A DNA stretch of 64,000 nt from CAVXUB01 sp963764805 (GCA_963764805.1 CAVXUB010000006.1:62001-126000), one strand, 5' to 3'. Positions 9,096 through 17,329 are shown, numbered from the stretch's first letter. The notes: generated from the letters alone by a model not told the origin. Numbers and translations are program-made.

Positions 9096-9414
9096 GCCGG
9101 GAAGCGTACGGGAGAAGGTGGGCGGCTGCGACCTGTGCGAGGCGGCTCCGATGACCGAGTGGTTCCACGATGACGAGGTCTGCTGGATCGCCGACTGCGA
9201 GGTGTGCGGGGTCCCGATGGTGGTGTGGCGCTGGCACGGAAAGGATCCACCGGAAGCTGAGCAGGCGCACATGATGGAGGAGCTGGAGCGGGTGGCGGCT
9301 CAGCGTTTCGGGGCGGATGGCTATACGGTGGACCGTGTGATGCGCCAGATCCCCGACCACTTCCACGCCCATGCCCGGGACCCCGGCTGGTGGTGGCGGC
9401 GGTTCGGGCGCTGA
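9088..9414 (+). CDS. Small zinc-ribbon-like conserved protein
   Basis: A protein of about 108 residues with two knuckle-like pairs, CDLCEAAPMTEWFHDDEVCW and CEVCGVPMVVWRWHG, followed by a His-containing helical tail (VMRQIPDHFHAHARDPGWWW). Short actinobacterial proteins with this C-x2-C, W-x-A-x-C-x-x-C-x-x-P-M-V-V-W pattern are widespread and uncharacterised; metal binding is likely. The start is uncertain: the ATG at 9088 fits the -10 box at 9074-9079, and the ATG at 9094 and GTG at 9118 are in frame. Its 5' end overlaps the start of the divergent hydratase gene, so the two start codons sit within one eight-base stretch. Confidence 0.65.
   Translation: MDMPGSVREKVGGCDLCEAAPMTEWFHDDEVCWIADCEVCGVPMVVWRWHGKDPPEAEQAHMMEELERVAAQRFGADGYTVDRVMRQIPDHFHAHARDPGWWWRRFGR
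9103..9108 (-). promoter_or_regulatory. -10 box TACGCT for the enoyl-CoA hydratase gene
   Basis: On the minus strand TACGCT ends seven bases before the hydratase ATG at 9095, with no Shine-Dalgarno. It lies within the coding region of the divergent small protein. Confidence 0.4.
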
Positions 9415-9469
9415 CCAGGGGACAGTAGGCTGCACCGCGGTAGAGGTGGACCCGCAGGGCTTCTCCGAC

Positions 9470-9497
9470 AGGAATTGAAGCAAGCGCCTTAATTCCT
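9470..9497. promoter_or_regulatory. Inverted repeat AGGAATT-N14-AATTCCT upstream of sufD
   Basis: Seven-base perfect arms, 9470-9476 and 9491-9497, lie in a locally AT-richer stretch about 100 bases before sufD. The 180-base gap 9415-9594 otherwise holds only a possible -10 (TAGGCT, 9427-9432) and the sufD Shine-Dalgarno. The dyad could be an operator for an Fe-S responsive regulator, but it does not match a consensus I can name. Confidence 0.35.
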
Positions 9498-9594
9498 TCG
9501 GCAGTCTTTGACCAGGTGCCTATTCCTGCCCGCAACGACTGCACTGACCACTGACCGCGATGACCGCACCGCCCGCACTTAGGAGCCCGACGCC

Positions 9595-10890
9595 CTGAGC
9601 AACGACGACAACTTGCTGACTGCCGCGGCGGTGGAAGCGCTGCCCGGGCCCGACTGGCTCGCCGAAAGACGAGCCGCGGCCTTCGAGACGTATACCGCGA
9701 CGCCATTCCCGACGGATGCCGAGGAGATCTGGCGCTACTCGCGGATCGGTGACCTCAAGCTCGCGGACTACTCGCCGGCGACAGTCGGTGCGCCCGCGCC
9801 GCAGAGCCTGCCGCCGCTGGCCGAGCGGCTGCTGGAAGCGATCGGCCCGCGTTCTGCCCTGATCGTGACGCATCAAGGAGCTGTCGTGCGTCTCGAAGCC
9901 GACGAGCCAGATGCGGTCATCGTGGGCGGCGTGGGGCACCCGATGGCACGTGAGCTGCTGGCTGCGACAGCGGGCCCGAGCGACGCCATCGGGGCCTTGG
10001 CTCTCGCCTTCGCGCTCGACGCTGCCGTGGTGACGGCAGAAGCGCCTGTCGAACTACCGGTCGTCGTGGTCCACGTCGTCGGCGGAGCGTCCGCGGGAAC
10101 GGGAGGGCTCAAGCCTGCGGTCTTCCCGAGGACGGTCGTCCGTGCCGGATCGAGGGCCGAGCTGACAGTGATCGAGTGCGTCGTCTCGTACGGCTCTTCG
10201 GCTTTCGTGGCCCCCGTAAGCGAGCTCCAGGTCGCGGACGGCGGACGGCTGCGATTCCTGTCGGCCCAGCACCTCGGGAGGGAAGTCTTCGAGACTGCTC
10301 ACCAGGCGAGCGTCGTCGGGCGGGACGCTCGCCTGACGTCGTTCACCGCGTCGCTCGGCGGCTCATACGCCAGGTCGCGCAACGACTCCCGGCTCGTCGG
10401 CCCGGGCGGCGAGACCGAGCTCCTCGCAGCCTTCTTCGGGGACGGCGAGCAGATGCACGACTTCCGCACGCTTCAAGAGCACGCTGCGCCGCGGACGACC
10501 AGTGACCTGCTCTTCAAGGGAGCCGTTGCCGGCAAGGCGCGCTCTGTGTACAGCGGCCTGATCCGCATCGAGCCTGGAGCAAAGGGCTCCAACGCCTTCC
10601 AGACGAACAGGAACCTCGTTCTCTCGGAGGGAGCACACGCCGACTCGGTGCCGAACCTCGACATCAAGGAGAACGACGTGCGCTGCAGCCACGCATCGGC
10701 GGTCGGACCGATCGATCCCGACCAACGTTTCTACCTGGAGTCACGGGGCGTTCCGGCACCTGTCGCCGAGCGCCTGATCCTGCTCGGGTTCTTCGACGAC
10801 CTCTTCGCCCGCCTTCTGGCGCCTGGACTTCGCGCCCACCTGGCGGCAGAGATCGCTGCGCGTCTCGAACTGGCGGGAGAACGCGCCTGA
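9595..10890 (+). CDS. sufD: SufD, Fe-S cluster assembly protein
   Basis: SufD partners SufB and SufC in the cytosolic Fe-S assembly complex and is needed for iron entry. The protein shows the family's C-terminal beta-helix and signature: VYSGLIRIEPGAKGSNAFQT, NLVLSEGAHADSVPNLDI and CSHASAVGPID-x4-FYLESRG. The N-terminal region (EEIWRYSRIGDLKL) is also typical. The start is odd. The first conventional candidate is a TTG at 9613 with no ribosome site, whereas a CTG at 9595 lies nine bases after a perfect AGGAG (9581-9585) and gives the natural N-terminus MSNDDNLLTA. No ATG, GTG or other start lies between the in-frame stop at 9580 and 9613. I annotate the CTG start. The stop overlaps the ferredoxin ATG by one base. 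Confidence 0.92.
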   Translation: MSNDDNLLTAAAVEALPGPDWLAERRAAAFETYTATPFPTDAEEIWRYSRIGDLKLADYSPATVGAPAPQSLPPLAERLLEAIGPRSALIVTHQGAVVRLEADEPDAVIVGGVGHPMARELLAATAGPSDAIGALALAFALDAAVVTAEAPVELPVVVVHVVGGASAGTGGLKPAVFPRTVVRAGSRAELTVIECVVSYGSSAFVAPVSELQVADGGRLRFLSAQHLGREVFETAHQASVVGRDARLTSFTASLGGSYARSRNDSRLVGPGGETELLAAFFGDGEQMHDFRTLQEHAAPRTTSDLLFKGAVAGKARSVYSGLIRIEPGAKGSNAFQTNRNLVLSEGAHADSVPNLDIKENDVRCSHASAVGPIDPDQRFYLESRGVPAPVAERLILLGFFDDLFARLLAPGLRAHLAAEIAARLELAGERA

Positions 10891-11207
10891 TGCCCGGTAA
10901 ATACAGGGTCTGCTCGGAGGGGGAGCTGGAGCTGGGGGCAGTGAGGCGTGTGGAGGTGGAAGGGAAGGCGATCGCCGTCGTGCGCTGCGCGGGCGGCGTA
11001 CGGGCGGTTTCCGACGTCTGCAGCCACGAGGACTACTCGCTCTCGGAGGGCGAGGTCGACGCGGAGGCGTGCGAGATCGAGTGCTGGAAGCACGGCAGCA
11101 TGTTCTCGCTCGAGACGGGGGAGCCGCTCACGTTGCCGGCGACACTCGCCATCAAGGTCTTCGAGGTGGTCGAGGACGGCGACGACATCTGGGTGGTGCT
11201 GCCATGA
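10890..11207 (+). CDS. Rieske-type non-heme ferredoxin of the SUF operon
   Basis: A 105-residue soluble Rieske protein. The [2Fe-2S] ligands are visible as C-x-H-E (DVCSHEDYSLSEG, about residues 46-49) and C-W-K-H-G (EIECWKHGSMFSLETG). This is the two-Cys two-His pattern in the NirD/ferredoxin-like subgroup without a transmembrane anchor. It sits between sufD (TGATG overlap) and sufC (ATGA overlap), an arrangement common in actinobacterial suf operons, so it probably supplies electrons to Fe-S assembly. The electron partner is not visible. Confidence 0.93.
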   Translation: MPGKYRVCSEGELELGAVRRVEVEGKAIAVVRCAGGVRAVSDVCSHEDYSLSEGEVDAEACEIECWKHGSMFSLETGEPLTLPATLAIKVFEVVEDGDDIWVVLP

Positions 11208-11998
11208 GCTTGCTCGAGATCTCCGGCCTGCGCGCCGGTGTGGCAGGGCGGGAGATCCTGCAGGGGATCGACCTTCGGGTCCGAAGTGGCGAGGTCCATG
11301 TGGTCATGGGGCCGAACGGGTCGGGCAAGAGCACCCTCGGCCACGTGCTGATGGGGCGCGGCGGCTACGACATCCTGGGGGGTTCGGTCACTCTCGACGG
11401 GGTAGAGCTGCTCGGGCTGGAGGTTGCCGAGCGTGCACGGTCCGGGCTCTTCCTGGCACTTCAATACCCGATCGAGGTGCCGGGCGTGACCCTCTTCTCG
11501 GTGCTCGCCGCGGGCCTGGAGGCGTCCGGACGCTCGGCGGAGGCCGACCCAGTCGTGCTGAGCGGCATCGTTGCGGCGGAGGCCGAAGCGATCGGTTTCG
11601 CCTCGCAGTTCGTCGAGAGGCCGCTCAACGTCGACCTCTCCGGCGGCGAGCGCAAGAGGAACGAGACGCTTCAGCTGGCGGTCCTCAAGCCCCGCATCGC
11701 GGTCCTCGACGAGATCGACTCAGGCCTCGACGTCGATGCCTTGCGTGCCGTCGCCCGCAGGATCGAGGCGGCGACGAGCGGATGGGGCGGTAGCCAAGGC
11801 GCACGGTCAGAGCCGTCGGATCCGCTGGGCGTGCTCGCCATCACCCACTACAGCAACCTGCTGCGGGAGCTGAGGGCCGATGTCGTGCACATCATGATCA
11901 GCGGACGGATCGTGGCGAGCGGCGGCCCGGAGCTGGCGACAGAGCTCGAGCAGAGCGGATACCGGCCCTACGGGGTCGACGAGGAGGCCACTGCGTAG
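11204..11998 (+). CDS. sufC: SufC, ATPase of the Fe-S assembly complex
   Basis: A 264-residue cytosolic ABC-type ATPase that energises SufBCD. Walker A is GPNGSGKST (about residue 36), the Q-loop segment is LALQYPIEVPGV, the signature is LSGGERKRNE (about 145), Walker B is IAVLDEIDSGLDVDAL, and the switch His is ITHYSNLL. The YPIEVPGV and SGGERKRNE segments are specific to SufC. An insertion of about 15 residues (GWGGSQGARSEPSDP) sits between Walker B and the H-loop and is longer than usual. The ATG overlaps the Rieske stop (ATGA). No sufS or sufU follows; the next gene is unrelated. Confidence 0.96.
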   Translation: MSLLEISGLRAGVAGREILQGIDLRVRSGEVHVVMGPNGSGKSTLGHVLMGRGGYDILGGSVTLDGVELLGLEVAERARSGLFLALQYPIEVPGVTLFSVLAAGLEASGRSAEADPVVLSGIVAAEAEAIGFASQFVERPLNVDLSGGERKRNETLQLAVLKPRIAVLDEIDSGLDVDALRAVARRIEAATSGWGGSQGARSEPSDPLGVLAITHYSNLLRELRADVVHIMISGRIVASGGPELATELEQSGYRPYGVDEEATA

Positions 11999-12047
11999 CC
12001 GAACAATCCGGCGCAAACCATCCGCAGGCGGCGCCTCTACAGCCACA

Positions 12048-12834
12048 ATGGATCTCATGACCGGCGTGGGAGAAGCCGGCTCGGATCTCTCCGAGCGCCG
12101 ACCGGCGAAGGTGGGCTCGTCGAGTGCGACCGCGCTGTGGGTGGTTGCCGCGATCGTCGTCGGCGGGCTCACGGCGATGATCGCCGGCTCCGTGATCTCG
12201 CCCTGGTTGGGTGTCCTGATAGTCGTAGGCTTCGCGATCCTCCTCCGCCTCGCCTTCCGCCTCCGCAAGGGACTCGCCAATCGGATGGTCGCCGGCCTGA
12301 CCCAGTTGCCGTCCCCGGGGATGGAGAGTCGCCGCGCCAACGAGCGCGGCATCCGGGCAGGAGCCGTCGGCAGAGGGGCCGGCCCCAGCCTCCCGGCTAC
12401 CGGGGCTGCTCGAGACGGCCAGGCTCGTTGGCGTGCCCCTGACGGGCAACTGGCAGCCGTTCGTGGCTGCCCTTTCCCGGACGATCCAGATCTGCCTCCC
12501 TCCCGAGGTCTCGCTGTTCGAGGACGGGCAGCGTCTGGTGATGACGGCTCCGGACGAGGTCCGGGCCAGCGACCTCGGCCGCATCCTCGACGAGAGCTCC
12601 GTTGATCCGGTGGACCGAGCCGTCGATGCGGCGCGCCACGCCCTTGCAGACGTACAGGACTTCGTGGTGCGAGCGAGCGCCTGCCCGTGGCCCGGACATG
12701 GCGTGGCCGAGCCTGGGGCGCGGGCGCTCAACTCGCTGATCTACCTCTGGTATGGAGACGAGGACTTCCCCGTGCTGAGACTGGAGCCGATCCCCTACTC
12801 GACCGAGGAGAGGCCAAGGCGGGCCATCACCTGA
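12048..12834 (+). CDS. Membrane protein of unknown function, probable frame break
   Basis: Two overlapping frames look like one gene. The first part has two hydrophobic segments (WVVAAIVVGGLTAMIAGSVI and WLGVLIVVGFAILLRLAF, about residues 30-68) and a basic loop after them. From about 12430 the coding-like sequence continues in another frame (PLTGNWQPFVAALSRTIQIC to PIPYSTEERPRRAIT, stop 12832-12834). The switch lies somewhere between 12310 and 12430. I do not recognise the family. The predicted product is about 262 residues with two N-terminal membrane helices and a soluble C-terminal domain. A CACAAT -10-like box at 12044-12049 would suit a leaderless start at the ATG at 12057. Confidence 0.5.
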
Positions 12835-12854
12835 GGTCGCACGTCAAGTCGTGC

Positions 12855-12886
12855 CGCTCGGGCCGGCCGCCGCTCGGGCCGGCCGC
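12855..12886. terminator. Tandem 16-base GC repeat, hairpin between convergent genes
   Basis: CGCTCGGGCCGGCCGC occurs twice head to tail (12855-12870 and 12871-12886). Each copy contains the self-complementary GGCCGGCC, so the two copies can pair into a strong hairpin on either strand. It lies between the stops of two convergent genes (12834 and 12894), a position that suits a bidirectional terminator. No T-run follows. Confidence 0.4.
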
Positions 12887-12893
12887 AAGTCGC

Positions 12894-13130
12894 TCAGAGG
12901 TGCACGACAGGGCAGGTGAGCGTCCTTGTGATCCCCTCGATCAGCTGCACCCGGCTCACGACCATCCGTCCCAGGTCGTCCACCGATTCGGCCTCCGCCT
13001 GGACGATGACGTCGTAGGGACCCGTCACATCGTCGGCGGTGATGACGCCTGGGATCTCGCCGACCTTGCTGGCAACGGACGCGGCCTTACCGACCTCGGT
13101 CTGGATCAGCACATAAGCCCTGACAGCCAC
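12894..13130 (-). CDS. Stand-alone Lrp/AsnC ligand-binding (RAM) domain protein
   Basis: A 78-residue protein that consists only of the alpha-beta sandwich sensing domain of Lrp/AsnC regulators: RAYVLIQTEVGKAASVASKV, GVITADDVTGPYDVIVQ and GITRTLTCPVVHL. It has no DNA-binding helix-turn-helix. Such stand-alone domains form oligomeric rings and are thought to bind amino acids or pair with full-length regulators. The GTG start has GAGGAGGGA on its 5' side at a normal distance. It lies alone between the unknown membrane protein and the divergently oriented MFS gene. Confidence 0.88.
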   Translation of the reverse strand: MAVRAYVLIQTEVGKAASVASKVGEIPGVITADDVTGPYDVIVQAEAESVDDLGRMVVSRVQLIEGITRTLTCPVVHL

Positions 13131-13215
13131 GGAAGTCCCTCCTCAGGGTTGCGGGTCGGCTCGCATCGTAGCCAGCGATCTCGGGGATTCGCATCCCTGC
13201 CTTCGAGCGCGCACC

Positions 13216-13221
13216 TACGAT
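13216..13221 (+). promoter_or_regulatory. -10 box TACGAT, leaderless promoter of MFS gene
   Basis: TACGAT lies exactly six bases before the GTG at 13228. It supports that GTG as the real start and hence the view that the MFS gene is interrupted by a frame break. Confidence 0.45.
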
Positions 13222-13227
13222 GGCTGC

Positions 13228-14717
13228 GTGGACAGGAAAGGGCGGCTCCAGAGGGTCACCCACATAGTCCGTAGCGCCCTCAAGGACCTCTTCGACCAGT
13301 CACGGCCGTTCGGCAGGCTGGCACTCGTCCACACCCTCGTCAGCGCCGCCTCGACCGTGGTGGCCGTGGGTCTCGCCGATTCGGTCTTCTTCTCGTGTCG
13401 CCGAAGGCGGCCGAAGGCAAGGTTCTCCTCTACCTCCTGATCACGGTGGCGCCCTTCGCGATCGTGGCGCCGGCGCTGAGCCCGCTTCTCGATCTCGGCC
13501 GCCAGGTGAGGCGGACGGCGGTGACGCTGTCGTGCATCGTCAGTGCCCTGTTCTGCGTGGCGATGGCCCGCGATGCCCACAGCGCCTTGCTCTACCCCGA
13601 GGCGCTCGGCGTGCTGGTGCTGTCGAAGGTGTACCTCGTCACGAAGGCCGCCCTCGTGCCCTCGGTGACAGCTTCGACCGACGACTTGGCAAGCGACAAC
13701 GCGAAACTTGCCGTCTTGGCTGCTCTTGCCGGTTTCGCAGTCTCGCCCCTGGCGGTTCTCTTCTTGCAGATCGGCGCCACGGCCGTGATGATCCTCGGGG
13801 CGGTCGTTTTCGTGGCTGCCACCTTCGCCGCCGTACGGCTGCCGCGACCCAGCGACGCGGCGACCGTGCCTCCCTCCGCCGGATCGGTGGCCGAACGCGA
13901 TCCTCAAGGGCGCCCCGTCTATGGACCGGCCCTGCCTGCTACGGCGACGGGCGCCGGACCGGCTCTCGCTGTCGGCATGGCCAGTCCTGCAACTGGTCCC
14001 GCGGTCGGCCCCGGAGCGCCCGGGGTGACCCGCCCGGCCGGTCGTCGAACCGGCCAACCGGGTGCCCCACGCGATGCCTTCGCCCTCCACTCCGTGAGGC
14101 GGCGCTTGCGGCTTCCTCCCATCGCCCCCGAGGTGCTGGTGGCGTTGACCGCGATGTGCGTGATCCGGGGCTCGGTCGGCTTCGTGACCTTCTTCTTGGC
14201 GTTCGCTCTGAAACGGCAGGCTGCCGCAACGTGGCTCTACGGCGTCGTCGTGCTGACGAGCGGCCTCGGCGGCTTGGCCGGCTCGACGCTCGTGCCGAGG
14301 CTGCGGCGATCGCTCTCGGAGCAGATGATCATCTTCAGCTCGCTCGTCCTCGCGGCCTGCACCGGTGTCGCCACGGCTCTAGTTGGCGGCCTTTGGGCGC
14401 AGCCGTTGCTGACGTTCATCATCGGGCTCACGGGGACCACTGCCAAGCCTTCCTTCGACTCGTTGGTGCAGCGCCACGTGCCGGCGCTTGCGCAGGGGAG
14501 GGCCTTCGCACGTTTCGAGGCCAGGTTGCAGCTGGTGTGGGTGGTTGCGGCGGTGATCGCCGTGCTCGTGGCGTTCAGTTTCGTGGATGGTGACGTAGTG
14601 GTGGCGGTCGCATGCGGGATCGCCGCCGTCTTCTACGCCTCCATGCGCCATACGGCCCAGCATCATGAACCGGTGGCGGGCCCCGAGTTCTACGGGGACG
14701 TGCGGAGCGTGCCTTGA
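13228..14717 (+). CDS. Major facilitator superfamily-like transporter, one frame break
   Basis: An integral membrane protein of about 495 residues with roughly twelve hydrophobic segments. The N-terminal part (VDRKGRLQRVTHIVRSAL to VGLADSVFF) is in one frame. From about 13392 it continues as SPKAAEGKVLLYLLITVAPF in another, consistent with one missing base. A Pro/Ala/Gly-rich cytoplasmic loop of about 80 residues (13857-14100) separates two six-helix halves. The second half starts near EVLVALTAMCVIRGSVGFVT. Substrate and family subgroup are not recognised. The stop overlaps the TTG start of the following glycosyltransferase (TTGA), suggesting that the transporter belongs to the glycan cluster. 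The last 60 bases are duplicated downstream (15998-16055). Confidence 0.75.
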
Positions 14718-16072
14718 GCCTGCCTGCGAAGGGACAGGTCAGCACGATGGCCGGCATGAACCGTCAACACGAGCGCGAGATCAGGGTTGCCTTCGTGGGG
14801 ACGGATGCCAGCCGCACCGGCGCCCCGATCGCTTTGTTGCGGATCGTCAGGGAGCTCGTCGAGCGTCAGGCGATCATCCCCACCTTCGTGCTCCGCGACG
14901 GAGGTGAGCTGCTCGGCGATTATCGAGCGCTCGGCGACGTGGAGATCTTCCCGGGGCGTCGGGACCGCAGCGTGCCACCGCTCATGCGAAAGGTGCTGAG
15001 GAACGCCAGCGGAGGCACAGCCTTGGGCGCGTATTGGGCAGGCATGGGCGCCCTCCTCAGGCGGCGCCTGCGCGCCTGGGGGACGGAGGTCGTCTACGCC
15101 AATACGTGTCACCATGGGCGCCTGCTGACTGCTGTCAGGAGCAGCGGCCTCCCGCTCATTTGCCATATCCACGAGATGGAACGGCACATGCGAAGGAACG
15201 TTCCGGAGGCCGAGATGGCTCTCCTGCAACGGGCAGTCGACCATTGGGTGACTCCGTCGGCCGGAGTCGGCGGTCAGCTGCAGAGCCGGGGGATCTCCGC
15301 AGCGAGGATCTCGCTGGCGCCGGGGCCAGTGCCGGCCGACTGCCACCTCCCCGACAGGCTCGAGAGGGAGCGGATCCGTGGCGAGGCCTACGGGGTGGGT
15401 GAGGGTGCCTTTGCCGTAGTCGGGTGCGGCAGCCCCTCGTGGAGGAAAGGGACCGACATCTTCATCGAAATGTCAATGGTTCTCACCCGCGCCGCGACCG
15501 AGCTGGGCATCGATGTGCGGGTCGCATGGCTCGGCGGCGATCACACCTTCGACAGCCTGTTGATGCAGGAGGACATCGAGCTCGCGGGCCTCAGCGATCG
15601 CGTGCGATTGCTGGGGAGCGTGCCCGACGCATTCACATTCCTGGCTGCGGCCGACGTCGTCGTGAGCACCTCGCGAGAGGACACGATGCCGCTTGTTCTT
15701 CTGGAAGCGGCGATGGCTGGGAGGCCGATCGTCTGTTTCGCCGGCAGTGGCGGCGCTGCCGAGATCGTCGATGCGGGCGGTGGTGTGGCAGTCGACTACC
15801 TTGACGTCGACGCCATGTCAGTCGCCATCCTCGAGCTGCTTACCGAACCCGTAAGAGCTGGAGCGATGGGTGAGGCGGGCCGAGCCTTCGCCATCACTCG
15901 CAGCACCCCAGAGGTGGTGGGCGGCACCGTCCTCGCGGTCCTCGAGAGGGCGGCGGCCGGCCCAAGGGCAAGAGGTCGCCCTACGAGCTCCTTCGGGAGC
16001 ATCATGAACCGGTGCAGCACCCGATCTCTACGGCGGCACCCGCCCCGTGCCTCGGAGGACGCCTGCGGATGA
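14714..16072 (+). CDS. GT4-family glycosyltransferase, copy 1 of a tandem pair
   Basis: A 452-residue GT-B fold glycosyltransferase. The N-terminal half opens VAFVGTDASRTGAPIALLRI. The C-terminal half carries VVVSTSREDTMPLVLLEAAM, the E-x7-E-like sugar-nucleotide motif of GT4 enzymes, followed by GRPIVCFAGSGGAAEIV. The acceptor and sugar are unknown. The TTG start overlaps the MFS stop; an ATG at 14750 is an alternative. The last roughly 25 residues (after PTSSFG) are not natural GT sequence: they come from reading through a duplicated copy of the MFS gene's 3' end. The next gene is a close paralogue. Confidence 0.9.
   Translation: MSLPAKGQVSTMAGMNRQHEREIRVAFVGTDASRTGAPIALLRIVRELVERQAIIPTFVLRDGGELLGDYRALGDVEIFPGRRDRSVPPLMRKVLRNASGGTALGAYWAGMGALLRRRLRAWGTEVVYANTCHHGRLLTAVRSSGLPLICHIHEMERHMRRNVPEAEMALLQRAVDHWVTPSAGVGGQLQSRGISAARISLAPGPVPADCHLPDRLERERIRGEAYGVGEGAFAVVGCGSPSWRKGTDIFIEMSMVLTRAATELGIDVRVAWLGGDHTFDSLLMQEDIELAGLSDRVRLLGSVPDAFTFLAAADVVVSTSREDTMPLVLLEAAMAGRPIVCFAGSGGAAEIVDAGGGVAVDYLDVDAMSVAILELLTEPVRAGAMGEAGRAFAITRSTPEVVGGTVLAVLERAAAGPRARGRPTSSFGSIMNRCSTRSLRRHPPRASEDACG
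15998..16055 (+). repeat. Duplicated copy of the MFS gene 3' end between the paralogous GTs
   Basis: AGCATCATGAACCGGTG at 15998-16014 is identical to 14659-14675 inside the MFS gene. The similarity then continues imperfectly through a CCCGA-x-x-TCTACGG stretch to the GTGCCT that precedes the first GT. In the MFS frame it still reads EHHEPV, against QHHEPV in the original. It marks the boundary of the tandem duplication that produced the two glycosyltransferase genes. Confidence 0.7.
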
Positions 16073-17318
16073 GCGGATCAGGACGGCGGCCATAGAGCCT
16101 CTCAAGGAGATGAAGAGGACCACCGTGGTGTTCGTGGGTGGGGACGCACACCGTACTGGTGCCCCTACCGCATTGCTGCGGATCGCCAGGGAGCTCGTCG
16201 AGCGCCAGGCGATCGTCCCGATATTCGTGCTGCGCGACGGCGGAGAGCTCCTCGGCGAGTTCCAAAAGCTGGGCCATGTGGAGATGGTTCCCATACGTCG
16301 GGACCAGAGCGCCCCGCGGTGGCTGCAGAAGGTCCTCCCGAGGAACAGGGAGGACATCGCTGTTGCGGCCTACTGGTCGGCTGTCGGCGCCTACCTCCGG
16401 AGACGTCTAGCGGCCTGGGACGCAGAAGTCATCTATGCCAACACCTGCCACCACGGACGCCTCCTCGCCGCAATCAAGAGCAGCGGCCTTCCGATCGTGT
16501 GTCACATCCACGAGATGGACCGCCATGTCCGGCGCAACGTTCCGGAGGCGGACATGGCCCTTCTACTGCGGGCCGTCGACTTGTGGGTCGCGCCGTCCGC
16601 CGCCGCGGCGGCTCAGCTGCAGCATCGAGGTGTCGCCCCCGAGGTCATCACGCTGGCACCGGGTCCGACCTCGGCCGGGCCGCAAGGACTGGATGAGTGC
16701 GAGAGGCAGCGAATCCGAAGCGATTCCTACGGCTTGGACAAGGGTGCTTTCGTCGTGGTCGGCTGCGGCAATCCTTCGTGGACCAAGGGCACGGACATCT
16801 TCGTGGACATGGCGATGGTGCTCACCCGGGACGCAGCCGCGCGTGGCCTCGATGTGCACGTGGCGTGGCTGGGCGCAGACCACACCTACGACTGCTTGAT
16901 GATGCGCGAGGACATCGAGCTCGCCAGGTTGGGGGAGAAGGTCCGGTTGCTGGAAAGCGTGCCGGACGCCCTACCCTTCTTGGCTGCCGTCGACATCGTC
17001 GTGAGCACTTCACGAGAGGACACGATGCCGCTCGTGCTGCTGGAGGCGGCGATGGCTCATCGGCCGATCGTGTGCTTTGCCGACAGTGGCGGCGCCACCG
17101 AGATCGTCGATGCGGGTGGTGGGCTGGCGGTTCCCTACCTCGACGTGCGGGCGATGTCGCTCGCGGTCCTCGACCTCTTGGAAGATCCGGCAAGAGCGGC
17201 AGCCATGGGTGAAGCGGCGCATCTCTTCGCCAGCACCCGCAGCACCTGCGAGGTCATTGGCGACACGATTCTCGGTGTCATCGAGGCTGCAATGCAGCGA
17301 CGGCGCGTGCCTCGGTGA
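16047..17318 (+). CDS. GT4-family glycosyltransferase, copy 2 of a tandem pair
   Basis: A close paralogue of the preceding gene over its whole length: VVFVGGDAHRTGAPTALLRI, YANTCHHGRLLAAIKSSGLP, CHIHEMDRHVRRNVPEADMA and VSTSREDTMPLVLLEAAM correspond segment by segment. It is a GT-B fold enzyme of about 423 residues acting on the cytosolic face of the membrane. The start is uncertain. The GTG at 16047 lies within the end of copy 1. The ATG at 16110 directly follows AAGGAG and would match the N-terminus of copy 1 better. Two retained, diverged copies suggest addition of related sugars or different acceptor linkages. Confidence 0.9.
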   Translation: MPRRTPADERIRTAAIEPLKEMKRTTVVFVGGDAHRTGAPTALLRIARELVERQAIVPIFVLRDGGELLGEFQKLGHVEMVPIRRDQSAPRWLQKVLPRNREDIAVAAYWSAVGAYLRRRLAAWDAEVIYANTCHHGRLLAAIKSSGLPIVCHIHEMDRHVRRNVPEADMALLLRAVDLWVAPSAAAAAQLQHRGVAPEVITLAPGPTSAGPQGLDECERQRIRSDSYGLDKGAFVVVGCGNPSWTKGTDIFVDMAMVLTRDAAARGLDVHVAWLGADHTYDCLMMREDIELARLGEKVRLLESVPDALPFLAAVDIVVSTSREDTMPLVLLEAAMAHRPIVCFADSGGATEIVDAGGGLAVPYLDVRAMSLAVLDLLEDPARAAAMGEAAHLFASTRSTCEVIGDTILGVIEAAMQRRRVPR

Positions 17319-17329
17319 CATGATTAGGC

